DNA from: Chryseomicrobium sp. FSL W7-1435
GTDB lineage: Bacteria > Bacillota > Bacilli > Bacillales_A > Planococcaceae
Assembly: GCF_038595005.1 (NCBI RefSeq)
Contig: NZ_CP151997.1
Span: 682,001-746,000, forward strand
DNA length: 64,000 nt
Direction of reading: 5' to 3'
The notes below the pieces were generated by a model, which did no database searches, had not been told where the DNA came from, and worked only from the letters and a program-made list of their open reading frames with translations. This document shows positions 17,197 through 25,707 of this stretch, piece after piece. The position numbers were made by a program, and so were the translations under genes. How positions within the stretch are numbered: position 1 is the stretch's first letter; each line of letters starts with the position of its first letter.

Positions 17197-18378
17197 ATGA
17201 AGTATTCGCAATTAGTATTTGCACCACTTAGCTTCACAGGATGGGGTGCACTTGATGAACTCGTTCCACAAGTTGAGAAGTTCGATCCTAAACGAATCTT
17301 GGTCATAACAGATCCCATGTTGGAGAAACTCGGTCTTACAGCGCGCGCAACAGAGCCACTTCGAGAAAAAGGGTGGGAAGTAGAGGTTTCGACAGATGTT
17401 GAGCCTGAGCCACCACTTGCGCTAGGCGAACGACTAGTTAAGTTCACCCGGGAAGGCAACTTTGACTTAGTCATTGGATTTGGAGGCGGCAGTGCACTTG
17501 ATTTAGCAAAACTTGCTGCTGTTCTTGCGAAAAATGAGGGAAATGTTGCCGACTACTTAAATTTGACAGCGACTCGTTCAATTACTGAGAAAGGCCTGCC
17601 TAAAATTTTGATTCCAACAACAGCTGGAACCGGTTCAGAGGTCACGAACATTTCTGTGTTGTCTCTTGATTCTTCCAAAGACGTGATTGCTCATGAAGCC
17701 TTGATTGCTGACGTTGCAATTGTTGATCCAGCACTGACAGTCACAGTTCCACCGCGTGTCACAGCAGCCACTGGTGTCGATGCGCTAACACACGCTATTG
17801 AAGCGTATGTATCTGTCAATGCTTCTCCCACGTCAGATGCACTAGCTCTTCACGCTATTCGTTTAATGAGTCGTGCGATTCGTACAGCAGTACATGACGG
17901 GGAGAACAAAGAGGCACGTACGGCGATGAGCCACGGCAGTTACATCGCGGGTCTAGCATTCTTTAATGCAGGAGTAGCCGGAGTTCATGCATTAGCTTAT
18001 CCGCTTGGTGGACAGTTTCATATTCCACATGGAGAATCAAATGCTGTCTTGCTTCCCTACGTTATGAATTACATCCGAAAATCCACAGAGCGTCGAATGC
18101 GGGATATTTTCGAAGCATTAGGTGGCAATGCCGCACTTATGAGTGACGAAGAAGCATCCTATGCCTGTGTGGATGAGCTCGTTCGCCTTGTAAAAGATGT
18201 AGGAATTCCGCACACTTTGCAGGAGTTTGATATTCCGGAGTCTGCCATAGAATCCCTTACGAAAGATGGCGTAAAACAGAAGCGAATTCTCGCCAGAAGT
18301 CCACTTCCACTTCATGAGGAGGATATCCGTAACGTTTACCGGGCTGCCTACAGTGGTAAACTTACAGAACGAACATAA
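17197..18378 (+). CDS. Iron-containing alcohol dehydrogenase (probable 4-hydroxybutyrate dehydrogenase)
   Basis: A 393-residue group III alcohol dehydrogenase. The nucleotide-binding GFGGGSALDLAK and the TTAGTGSEVT motif are present, and the iron ligands are visible in VDALTHAIEAYVS and in the two His of HALAYPLGGQFHIPHGESNA. Its position between a lactonase and SSADH suggests oxidation of 4-hydroxybutyrate to succinate semialdehyde, as done by BlcB. That specificity is inferred from context. The RBS is AAGGAGAG, and the gene starts 11 bases after the lactonase stop. Confidence 0.88.
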   Translation: MKYSQLVFAPLSFTGWGALDELVPQVEKFDPKRILVITDPMLEKLGLTARATEPLREKGWEVEVSTDVEPEPPLALGERLVKFTREGNFDLVIGFGGGSALDLAKLAAVLAKNEGNVADYLNLTATRSITEKGLPKILIPTTAGTGSEVTNISVLSLDSSKDVIAHEALIADVAIVDPALTVTVPPRVTAATGVDALTHAIEAYVSVNASPTSDALALHAIRLMSRAIRTAVHDGENKEARTAMSHGSYIAGLAFFNAGVAGVHALAYPLGGQFHIPHGESNAVLLPYVMNYIRKSTERRMRDIFEALGGNAALMSDEEASYACVDELVRLVKDVGIPHTLQEFDIPESAIESLTKDGVKQKRILARSPLPLHEEDIRNVYRAAYSGKLTERT

Positions 18379-18393
18379 AAAAGGAGTGGAACG

Positions 18394-19815
18394 ATGAACT
18401 ATTCACTAATTATAAATGGACAAGAGACAGGTCAAGACTTAGAACAGCAAGAAGTGACTAATCCAGCAACTGGTGAAGTCGTTGGTACTGTTCCTAAAGG
18501 CGGTAAAAAGGAAGCTCGCCAAGCAACAGATGCAGCTTTTGAAGCTTTCAAAACATGGTCGAAGCTATCTGCTTATGAACGTACTGAAAAGTTAGCAGAA
18601 TGGGCCAGATTAATGGATGAACATACAGATGAAATCGGTGAACTTATGACTCGAGAACAAGGGAAGCCGCTTGCAGAAGCAAAGGGTGAAATTACTTATG
18701 CAAATGGCTTCTTTAAATGGTATGCCGAAGAAGGGAAGCGTGTTTATGGTGAAACGATTCCTGCCACGACTGCTAATAAACGTATCTTCGTGCAAAAGCA
18801 GCCGGTCGGAGTCGTAGCCGTTATCACGCCTTGGAACTTCCCAGCAGCGATGATCACACGTAAAGTGGGTCCAGCCATTGCAAGTGGTTGTACAGTTGTC
18901 ATCAAACCTGCAAACCTAACGCCGCTTACGGCAATCCGCATGGTGCAACTCGCAAAAGAAGCAGGCATTCCGGACGGTGTCGTCAACGTAGTTACTGGTG
19001 ATTCTAAAGCCATCGGGGAAGAGTGGATGCAAGATATGCGCGTGCGTAAATTGACGTTCACGGGTTCAACAGAGGTTGGTAAAGAGCTTATGAAAGGTGC
19101 TGCCGAGACAGTTAAAAAAGTGTCACTTGAATTAGGCGGCCATGCTCCATCAATCGTTATGGATGACGCAAACTTTGATAAGGCAGTCGAACACGTGATG
19201 GCAGCGAAGTATCGCAATGCTGGACAGACATGTGTCTGTATCAACCGCGTCTACGTCCATGAGAAAATTGCCGACAAATTCGCAGAAGCGCTTGCTGAGA
19301 AATCGAAGCAGTTGAAGGTCGGAAATGGACTAGAAGAAGGCGTAAAAGTCGGTCCTCTAATTAATGAAGAGGCTGTTGAAAAAGTGAAAAAACATGTTCA
19401 AGATGCAAAAGACAAGGGAGCAAAAGTATTGACTGGCGGCGAGAACAAAGAAGGTCTTTTCTATGAGCCGACAGTTCTTATGAATGCGACAGACGATATG
19501 CTTTGTATGAATGAAGAAACATTTGGTCCACTTCTTCCAATCACAACGTTTAAAGATGTGGATGAGGCAATCGAGCGCGCGAACGATACAGATTTCGGAC
19601 TCGCTGCGTATGTGTACACATCTTCAATCAACACAGGAATCTATATCGCTGAAAACTTGGAGTATGGAATCGTTGGATTAAATGACGGAAGTCCATCTTC
19701 TCCTCAAGCTCCATTTGGTGGGTTTAAACAAAGTGGTATCGGCCGCGAAGGTGGTCACTATGGTATGGACGAGTTCCTGGAAATTAAATATATTTCACTA
19801 GATCTGGCGGAATAA
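18394..19815 (+). CDS. gabD: NAD(P)-dependent succinate-semialdehyde dehydrogenase
   Basis: A 473-residue aldehyde dehydrogenase. Visible are the cofactor-site PWNFPAAMITRK, the catalytic Glu in LELGGHAP, and the catalytic Cys in NAGQTCVCINR, whose neighbouring second Cys matches the C-x-C redox switch of GabD-type enzymes. The C-terminal GIGREGGHYGMDEFLEIKYISL is typical of SSADH. It would convert succinate semialdehyde to succinate for the TCA cycle, completing a gamma-butyrolactone route. The gene follows the ADH by 15 bases with an AAGGAGTGG RBS. Confidence 0.9.
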   Translation: MNYSLIINGQETGQDLEQQEVTNPATGEVVGTVPKGGKKEARQATDAAFEAFKTWSKLSAYERTEKLAEWARLMDEHTDEIGELMTREQGKPLAEAKGEITYANGFFKWYAEEGKRVYGETIPATTANKRIFVQKQPVGVVAVITPWNFPAAMITRKVGPAIASGCTVVIKPANLTPLTAIRMVQLAKEAGIPDGVVNVVTGDSKAIGEEWMQDMRVRKLTFTGSTEVGKELMKGAAETVKKVSLELGGHAPSIVMDDANFDKAVEHVMAAKYRNAGQTCVCINRVYVHEKIADKFAEALAEKSKQLKVGNGLEEGVKVGPLINEEAVEKVKKHVQDAKDKGAKVLTGGENKEGLFYEPTVLMNATDDMLCMNEETFGPLLPITTFKDVDEAIERANDTDFGLAAYVYTSSINTGIYIAENLEYGIVGLNDGSPSSPQAPFGGFKQSGIGREGGHYGMDEFLEIKYISLDLAE

Positions 19816-19877
19816 CTTTGACACAGCACCTGCGCCCGTGATACGTTCAGACTACATGAACGGAAGGGGATGACAGA

Positions 19878-20057
19878 ATGTCAGAGCAACCGAAAAAAAT
19901 GTCTTTGAAAGAGGCTGTCGCAGCACAGCTAGAAGCAAAGAAAAACAAGCAACAACAAGGCCAATCAAACCATGCGGGAGATGCTAGCGGAAAAAAAATG
20001 CAATCTCAACAAGCTGGTAAAAAAGTAAGTACGACTCGTCGTAAAATGGGCAGCTAA
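19878..20057 (+). CDS. Small basic hypothetical protein, 59 residues
   Basis: A short open frame with good RBS (GGAAGGGG, 7-8 bases before the ATG) and its own terminator. The product is Lys/Gln-rich, starts MSEQPKKMSLKEAVAAQLEA and ends KVSTTRRKMGS, without hydrophobic stretch, so it should be cytoplasmic. I do not recognise a function. The RBS-terminator framing and biased composition support a real gene. Confidence 0.6.
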   Translation: MSEQPKKMSLKEAVAAQLEAKKNKQQQGQSNHAGDASGKKMQSQQAGKKVSTTRRKMGS

Positions 20058-20067
20058 TTGCCACGGA

Positions 20068-20098
20068 CCACAACCTCTTTATAGGTTGTGGTATTTTT
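20068..20098 (+). terminator. Terminator behind the small gene
   Basis: Perfect stem CCACAACCT / AGGTTGTGG with a CTTTAT-type loop, then TATTTTTG. Confidence 0.85.
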
Positions 20099-20362
20099 GT
20101 GGGGAATTATCATGGTGATTAGTTTTCATAACATCAGCAATGTAAGAGTGGCGAGTTTTAACGTCAGAATGGAAGCCACTAACGTCATAATCGGCGCACT
20201 CAATGTGATAATCACCAGACTAAAGTATTATTTAGCAACTACTTTTGATACTCAAGTACTTGCTAGAAAGGGCTTAAACACTCAAAAGGGTTCAGGCTAG
20301 TTTTCACACTTCTTTTTTTAGGGTAAACCTTATCAAAGACGATAGAAAAGGAGCGAATTACG
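20099..20362 (+). other. Gene-free stretch with degenerate short repeats and possible SigB promoter
   Basis: Around 20150-20225 a motif close to CACTAACGTCATAAT recurs about every 20 bases in degraded form (TTTTAACGTCAGAAT, ACTAACGTCATAAT, CTCAATGTGATAAT, ACTAAAGTATTAT). GTTTTC at 20300 and GGGTAA at 20321 (15 apart) could be a SigB-type promoter for the DUF4385 gene. The 70-codon frame covering 20088-20300 has no RBS and is not called. Confidence 0.35.
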
Positions 20363-20809
20363 ATGCCATTTGATTATGACTTAGATTTTGAAGAAATCGA
20401 TTTCCGCAAACAACCTGAATTGTACAGAGTGGGTCGAGGAGAGCAAGGCGTCCTACTTGTAGAACCCTATAAGTCCGAGATCTTGCCCCACTGGCGGTTC
20501 AAAACGCCAGACATCGCCAAAAAGTCAGCCGAAGAAATCATGAAACTATTTGAAGACTATAGAAAGAAGGATGACTTTGTTGGTATGGACATGGCCCGCA
20601 AGTTTATCCAGATGGGCCACACACGAGCGAGGCGCTATGCGAATTACAAAGGTGGACGGAAATATAACGAGGATGGATCCATCAAAGAACGACAAATCAA
20701 TGACGAGAAAGCTGAATCAGCAGCGATTTTTAAAGAGTACTGGAACAAATTGCGGGAAGATGAAGATTATCTGAAGAGGAAGAAGAAGCATCAGAAGGAA
20801 TTTGGTTGA
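20363..20809 (+). CDS. DUF4385-family protein
   Basis: A 148-residue soluble protein beginning MPFDYDLDFEEIDFRKQPELY and containing GRGEQGVLLVEPYKSEILPHWRFKTP, the hallmark of DUF4385. The C-terminal third is highly charged (RKKKKHQKEFG end). Function is unknown; the family occurs in bacteria and phages. RBS AAAGGAG precedes the ATG. The stop is followed after only 3 bases by a hairpin repeat element in the same sense. Confidence 0.85.
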   Translation: MPFDYDLDFEEIDFRKQPELYRVGRGEQGVLLVEPYKSEILPHWRFKTPDIAKKSAEEIMKLFEDYRKKDDFVGMDMARKFIQMGHTRARRYANYKGGRKYNEDGSIKERQINDEKAESAAIFKEYWNKLREDEDYLKRKKKHQKEFG

Positions 20810-20812
20810 ATT

Positions 20813-20944
20813 TTAGATGTGCAGAACGTCGCTCTAGAAACTCCGAGGAAATCCGGCGTGACCGTGAAGGCTCTTTTCAGCCTTTGCGGGTGCGACGGAT
20901 TCCGCAGTGTGTTTCTGGCGTTCGGAACTTGATTTCACATCTAA
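20813..20944 (+). repeat. Hairpin repeat family 1, diverged single copy, sense to DUF4385 gene
   Basis: The element is bounded by TTAGATGTG (20813) and its inverse CACATCTAA (20936). The apical stem AAGGCT / AGCCTT extends outward through wobble-compatible pairs, and outer arms AGAAAC / GTTTCT and AACGTC / GGCGTT pair in RNA. It shares architecture, but little primary sequence, with the 123-bp tandem units beside it on the other strand. Confidence 0.7.
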
Positions 20945-21806
20945 CGCAATCAAGTTGCAGGCGTTAGAAATACATTCGAAAATCAATCGCACACACAGAG
21001 GCAAGAGCGCCTCTATGCGCACGCTTGATTCCCGAAGCATTTCTGGGCGAACGCCTTCCACATCTAACGCAATCGAGTTGCAGGCATTAGAAATACATTC
21101 GAAAATCAATCGCACACACAGAGGCAAGAGCGCCTCTATGCGCACGCTTGATTCCCAAAGCATTTCTGGGCGAACGCCTTCCACATCTAACGCAATCGAG
21201 TTCCAGGCGTTAGAAATACATTCGAAAATCAATCGCACACACAGAGGCAAGAGCGCCTCTATGCGCACGCTTGATTCCCGAAGCATTTCTGGGCGAACGC
21301 CTTCCACATCTAACGCAATCGAGTTGCAGGCGTTAGAAATACATTCGAAAATCAATCGCACACACAGAGGCAAGAGCGCCTCTATGCGCACGCTTGATTC
21401 CCGAAGCATTTCTGGGCGAACGCCTTCCACATCTAACGCAATCGAGTTCCAGGCGTTAGAAATACATTCGAAAATCAATCGCACACACAGAGGCAAGAGC
21501 GCCTCTATGCGCACGCTTGATTCCCGAAGCATTTCTGGGCGAACGCCTTCCACATCTAACGCAATCGAGTTCCAGGCGTTAGAAATACATTCGAAAATCA
21601 ATCGCACACACAGAGGCAAGAGCGCCTCTATGCGCACGCTTGATTCCCGAAGCATTTCTGGGCGAACGCCTTCCACATCTAACGCAATCGAGTTCCAGGC
21701 GTTAGAAATACATTCGAAAATCAATCGCACACACAGAGGCAAGAGCGCCTCTATGCGCACGCTTGATTCCCGAAGCATTTCTGGGCGAACGCCTTCCACA
21801 TCTAAC
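20938..21806 (-). repeat. Tandem array of seven 123-bp hairpin repeats
   Basis: Seven full units start at 20938, 21061, 21184, 21307, 21430, 21553 and 21676, with a partial eighth at 21799. Units differ at only a few sites, such as GTTGCAG versus GTTCCAG. Read on the - strand each unit folds into one long hairpin: GGCGTT/AACGCC, AGAAAT/ATTTCT and AATC/GATT arms lead to an apical stem ending AGAGGC-GCTCTT-GCCTCT. The array begins 6 bases past the stop of the reductase gene on the same strand. Because 123 is a multiple of three, long spurious frames run through it on both strands. Confidence 0.95.
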
Positions 21807-21811
21807 TTTTC

Positions 21812-22867
21812 TCAACTAGAATACTGGAGCTCTTTGTTACGCTCTTTGAAAACATCATTATGCGAAGAAACCATCGCCACTTTCTCAGCAGTTGGTTCAA
21901 TGTAAAGTTTGGCCCGGTTCACCGCATTCGCAGCATCATGGAAGCAGCCAGCAATCAGATTCACTTTACTGCTATGGATCAAGATATCGCCTGCCGCAAA
22001 GATTCCTGGAACCGAAGTCTCACTTGAATCCGAACCAATCACTCGTGAATACTCATCCAGTTCAAAATCGAATGAGCTGTGCTTTAGAAGTTCCGCATCG
22101 ATTTCATAGCCATGGTTGATGATCACTTCATCGACCGGTAGCAAGGAAATTTCACCAGTCATTTCATCTTTCACTTCCACGCCATCAATCGCATGGTCTT
22201 CACCATCCGCAACCAACTTACAGATTGTCGTATTGAATAAGCACCTAGCACCACAGCTCATTAATTGATCAATTTGCGCCTCATGAGCACCGGTGAAGGC
22301 TTCTTTGCGGTAAACAACTGTCACAGAAGCTGCTAGAGGAGCCAGCTCATTGGCCCAATCGATTGCTGCGTTTCCGCCACCTGAAATCACGACATGACGG
22401 TCTTTAAACTGACCAAGAGATTTCACTACATAATGAAGGTTAGAAACTTCAAAACGGTCGGCTCCTTCAATTGCTAACTTCTGAGGTTTTAAAATCCCAC
22501 TTCCAAGAGCCAGAATCACTGTCTTGGAGTAATGCTTCTCACCAGAATCGGTATGTAAAACAAAGGTCTCATCTTCCAAGCGCTCCAAATGCGTCACCTT
22601 AGTACCGAGACAAATGGTCGGATCAAACGTCTTTGCTTGTGTGATTAGTTGCTCGATCAGTTTTGCAGCAGGGAGGGGAGGCTGTCCACCGACATCCCAC
22701 ACCATCTTTTCCATATAGACATTTAATTTTCCGCCAAGAACTTCCTGAGCGTCCAAAAGTTTTGTTTTCATTCCGCGCAGACCGCTATAAAAAGTGGAGT
22801 ACAAGCCGGCTGGTCCTGCTCCAATTATGGTTATATCGAATAGCTCTCTCATCCTCATTCGCCCCAT
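21812..22867 (-). CDS. Ferredoxin-NADP reductase-like FAD oxidoreductase (YumC/YcgT type)
   Basis: About 350 residues. An N-terminal FAD motif (IIGAGPAGLYSTFYSGLRGMK), a central NADPH motif (ISGGGNAAIDWA) and a C-terminal AAGDI motif are present. The thioredoxin-reductase Cys-x2-Cys is absent, which places it with the Bacillus YumC/YcgT ferredoxin/flavodoxin reductases. The divergent siderophore importer and the Fur-type sites between them suggest that it supplies electrons for ferric-siderophore reduction; this is context inference. Three start codons lie close together (22867, 22858, 22852); the GGGGCG sequence favours 22852. Its 3' end runs straight into the repeat array. Confidence 0.87.
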   Translation of the reverse strand: MGRMRMRELFDITIIGAGPAGLYSTFYSGLRGMKTKLLDAQEVLGGKLNVYMEKMVWDVGGQPPLPAAKLIEQLITQAKTFDPTICLGTKVTHLERLEDETFVLHTDSGEKHYSKTVILALGSGILKPQKLAIEGADRFEVSNLHYVVKSLGQFKDRHVVISGGGNAAIDWANELAPLAASVTVVYRKEAFTGAHEAQIDQLMSCGARCLFNTTICKLVADGEDHAIDGVEVKDEMTGEISLLPVDEVIINHGYEIDAELLKHSSFDFELDEYSRVIGSDSSETSVPGIFAAGDILIHSSKVNLIAGCFHDAANAVNRAKLYIEPTAEKVAMVSSHNDVFKERNKELQYSS

Positions 22868-22880
22868 TCTATTTGAGAAA

Positions 22881-22957
22881 AGTTATCATTTATCAGTTGA
22901 CATCTCGATTGTAGCGTATTAAAGTAAGTTTGTAAATGAAATTGAGAATCCTTATCA
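22881..22957. promoter_or_regulatory. Two Fur-box-like sites between reductase and siderophore genes
   Basis: TGAGAATCCTTATCA at 22943-22957 matches the 7-1-7 Fur consensus TGATAATNATTATCA except at two positions, shortly before the ABC operon. AGTTATCATTTATCA at 22881-22895 is a second match in the hexamer form, near the reductase start. Fur control of both directions is inferred. Confidence 0.7.
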
Positions 22958-22972
22958 ACGGGAGTGTGACCA

Positions 22973-23767
22973 GTGGTTCGATTGCATACACAAGACCTTC
23001 AAATCAAATACGGCGACCGAACGATAGTTGAGAAGCTCTCTGTCGAAATACCAGATGAAAAAGTTACCGTAATTATCGGCTCAAACGGCTGTGGAAAATC
23101 AACCGTGCTGAAAGCTATGACACGAATCATCCCCCATCAGCAGGGAGCGGTAGTATTAGACGGAGAATTGATCGCTAAAGAAGATACGAAATCTCTTGCA
23201 CGTAAGATTGCCGTCTTGCCACAGACTCCTGATAGTGCGGGTGCTTTGACTGTTAAGGAACTCGTCTCCTATGGACGATTCCCCCATCAATCGCGTTTCG
23301 GAAAACTTACCAAACGTGATTTTGAAGTGATTGATTGGGCGCTTAACGTCACAGGGACAAAATTCTTTGAAACGCACCCAGTCGATTCTCTATCAGGAGG
23401 GCAACGTCAACGCGTCTGGATTGCTATGGCGCTAGCGCAAGAGACAGATATGATTTTCCTTGATGAGCCAACGACGTATCTCGATATGGCCCATCAATTA
23501 GAAATTCTTGAACTGCTTCAAAAGCTGAACCAAGAAGAAAAACGCACGATTGTCATGGTCCTTCATGACCTCAATCATGCGGCGCGCTTTGCAGATTACA
23601 TCATCGGTATGAAATTTGGCCAGATTAAGACAGCTGGTTCTGCTGAAGAGGTCATTCGCAAAGACGTGTTACGGGAACTGTTTAATATCGACGCCGAAAT
23701 CGGTACAGATCCACGCACACAAAAACCAATTTGTATCACCTATAACTTAATCAGAGGAGACAACTAA
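22973..23767 (+). CDS. fhuC: Siderophore ABC transporter ATPase (FhuC-like)
   Basis: A 264-residue ATPase with Walker A GSNGCGKST, signature LSGGQRQRVW, Walker B MIFLDEPTTYLDMA and the switch His in VLHDLNHA. Length and sequence fit the FecE/FhuC group that powers iron-siderophore import. It starts with GTG after GGGAGTG, opens a four-gene operon and lies behind a Fur-type box. The stop is one base before the binding-protein ATG. Confidence 0.92.
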   Translation: MVRLHTQDLQIKYGDRTIVEKLSVEIPDEKVTVIIGSNGCGKSTVLKAMTRIIPHQQGAVVLDGELIAKEDTKSLARKIAVLPQTPDSAGALTVKELVSYGRFPHQSRFGKLTKRDFEVIDWALNVTGTKFFETHPVDSLSGGQRQRVWIAMALAQETDMIFLDEPTTYLDMAHQLEILELLQKLNQEEKRTIVMVLHDLNHAARFADYIIGMKFGQIKTAGSAEEVIRKDVLRELFNIDAEIGTDPRTQKPICITYNLIRGDN

Positions 23768-23768
23768 C

Positions 23769-24695
23769 ATGAAAAGAATCTATGCATTTTTACTTGTATT
23801 AGCAACTGTTCTCGTACTAGCAGCTTGCGGCAATTCAGCTACAGAGACAGAATCAGGGGCAGAAGAGGCTACAGAAGAATCTGGAACGATTACTTACGAA
23901 TCAGAGAACGGCCCAATAGAAGTGCCTGCAAATCCACAACGCGTCATCTCACTTGCTTCATTTGCAGGAAACATAATGGCGCTTGATGTCCCACTAGTTG
24001 GTGTGGACTCATGGGCTAAAGATAATCCAAACTTCCAAGAGCAACTGGCGGACGTTGAAGTTGTGACAGATGAAGATTTGGAGAAAATTATTGAACTTGA
24101 TCCAGACTTGATCATTGGACTTTCTGACATGAAAAATGCGGATAAACTCAGCGAAATCGCACCAGTTGTAACGTATACATACGGACAAGTGGATTATTTG
24201 ACGCAGCATATCGAGATTGGAAAATTGTTAAACAAAGAACAAGAAGCACAAACATGGGTAGATGATTTTAATGCTCGTGCAAAAGAAATTGGTGAGCAAA
24301 TCAAGACTGAAATTGGCGAAGATACTACAGTATCTGTAATTGAAAGTTTCGACAAGCAATTATATGTATTTGGCGACAACTGGGGTCGTGGTACGGAAAT
24401 TCTGTATCAAGCAATGGGCCTAGGGATGACGGATAAAGTAAAAGAAATGGCGCTTAGCGATGGCTACTATGCCTTATCTTCTGAGGTTCTTCCGGAGTAC
24501 GCGGCAGACTATATCGTCTGGAGTCGCAGTGCAGAGGCAGATAATTCGTTTGCAGAGACAGAAACATTTAAAAATATTCCAGCTGTGAAAGAAGGACGTG
24601 TCATCGAAGTTGATTCGAAAGCATTCTATTTCAATGACCCGATCACATTAGATTTCCAACTTGCTACATTTGAAGACGGATTTTTAGGAGAATAA
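23769..24695 (+). CDS. fhuD: Hydroxamate-siderophore-binding lipoprotein (FhuD-like)
   Basis: A 308-residue lipoprotein with lipobox LAAC (Cys20) and a Glu/Thr-rich linker. The class III periplasmic-binding fold is suggested by PQRVISLASFAGNIMAL and VVTDEDLEKIIELDPDLIIGLS. The segments KQLYVFGDNWGRGTEILYQAMGL and AFYFNDPITLDFQL resemble Bacillus FhuD, so hydroxamate-type siderophores are the likely ligands. Another ferric siderophore cannot be excluded. It would sit on the outer membrane-leaflet side and deliver to the two permeases encoded next. Confidence 0.88.
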   Translation: MKRIYAFLLVLATVLVLAACGNSATETESGAEEATEESGTITYESENGPIEVPANPQRVISLASFAGNIMALDVPLVGVDSWAKDNPNFQEQLADVEVVTDEDLEKIIELDPDLIIGLSDMKNADKLSEIAPVVTYTYGQVDYLTQHIEIGKLLNKEQEAQTWVDDFNARAKEIGEQIKTEIGEDTTVSVIESFDKQLYVFGDNWGRGTEILYQAMGLGMTDKVKEMALSDGYYALSSEVLPEYAADYIVWSRSAEADNSFAETETFKNIPAVKEGRVIEVDSKAFYFNDPITLDFQLATFEDGFLGE

Positions 24696-24696
24696 T

Positions 24697-25707
24697 ATGT
24701 GGAAGTGGAAGCTACAAAACTACCCGTTTCGTTATAAGATGATTACTAGCTTACTTGTATTGGCAGCAGTTTTTGTGCTGGCGATTGTGGTAGGGGCAGC
24801 GAACACTTCCTTCAAAGACGTTTTAGCAGCGTTCGGCATCGGTGAATTAACGAGTGCCGCGGTTGTTCTTCAAGAAATACGAATACCACGCGAAGTAGCC
24901 GCAGCCCTCGTTGGCGCGGCTCTTGGTGTTTCTGGTGCCATTATTCAAGGGATGACACGGAATCCACTTGCTGACCCGGGCCTCTTAGGGTTAACGGCTG
25001 GTGCCAATGCAGCCCTAGCGGTGGGTCTAGCAGTATTCCCATCACTCCCGTATCTTGGCGTTATGGTAGCGTGTTTCATTGGAGCAGCTATAGGGGCTGG
25101 TCTTGTCTTTGGCGTAAGTTCGCTGCACCCAGAAGGGTTTTCAACAATTCGTATCGTGCTTGCAGGAGCGGCGATTTCAGCGTTCCTTTATGCGATTGCA
25201 GAAGGTGTAGGTATTTACTTTAAACTGTCCCAGCAAGTGTCGATGTGGACAGCAGGTGGGATGATTGGGACAACTTGGACCCAAGTTGGGATCATGGTGC
25301 CTTTTGTGGTTGTAGGGGGAATCGTGGCCATACTATACGCGCGTCATTTAACCATTCTTAGTTTGAGTGAAGAAGTAGCGGTAGGTCTTGGTCAAAAAAC
25401 ATTTCACGTGAAAATCATCATGTTTGTTCTTGTTGTGATGTTAACAGGAGCAGCAGTCGCACTCGTAGGCAATTTAGCTTTCTTTGGTTTGATGGTCCCT
25501 CACCTCGTAAGACCATTTGTAGGGACGGATTATCGATTTGTGTTGCCGATGTCACTTGTCGTAGGTGCCATTTTCATGTTGTTTGCAGATACTGTGGCCC
25601 GAACCATCAATGCACCCTATGAAACGCCAGTAGCGTCAGTAGTCGCTATTTTAGGGTTGCCGTTCTTCCTGTTCTTAGTTCGTAAAGGCGGAGGTGCATT
25701 CCGATGA
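24697..25707 (+). CDS. fhuB: Iron-siderophore ABC permease 1 (FhuB-like)
   Basis: A 336-residue FecCD-type permease with about nine to ten membrane segments. Family landmarks seen are RIPREVAAALVGAALGVSGAIIQGMTRNPLADPGLLGLTAGANAA and GNLAFFGLMVPHLVRPFVG (quoted here only as landmarks around residues 68-112 and 252-270). The gene starts 1 base after the binding-protein stop. It should pair with permease 2 as a heterodimer. Confidence 0.9.
   Translation: MWKWKLQNYPFRYKMITSLLVLAAVFVLAIVVGAANTSFKDVLAAFGIGELTSAAVVLQEIRIPREVAAALVGAALGVSGAIIQGMTRNPLADPGLLGLTAGANAALAVGLAVFPSLPYLGVMVACFIGAAIGAGLVFGVSSLHPEGFSTIRIVLAGAAISAFLYAIAEGVGIYFKLSQQVSMWTAGGMIGTTWTQVGIMVPFVVVGGIVAILYARHLTILSLSEEVAVGLGQKTFHVKIIMFVLVVMLTGAAVALVGNLAFFGLMVPHLVRPFVGTDYRFVLPMSLVVGAIFMLFADTVARTINAPYETPVASVVAILGLPFFLFLVRKGGGAFR

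Noticed and set aside
18744-19244. 166-codon - strand frame inside the succinate-semialdehyde dehydrogenase gene
   Set aside because: Antisense shadow of a clearly identified enzyme; composition follows the coding strand.
20088-20300. 70-codon frame after the small basic gene
   Set aside because: It starts inside a terminator, lacks an RBS, and covers the degraded periodic motif.
20834-21799. 321-codon frame on the - strand made of 41-residue repeats
   Set aside because: It is an artefact of a 123-bp (41-codon) tandem repeat without stops. It has no RBS, the sequence is explained by RNA-type hairpin pairing, and single copies elsewhere do not keep the frame.
20813-21806. CRISPR array at the tandem repeats
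   Set aside because: Units are 123 bp and contiguous without unique spacers, and no cas genes are present.
20907-21905. 332-codon frame on the + strand through the same array
   Set aside because: Same artefact on the opposite strand, running into the antisense of the reductase gene at its end.
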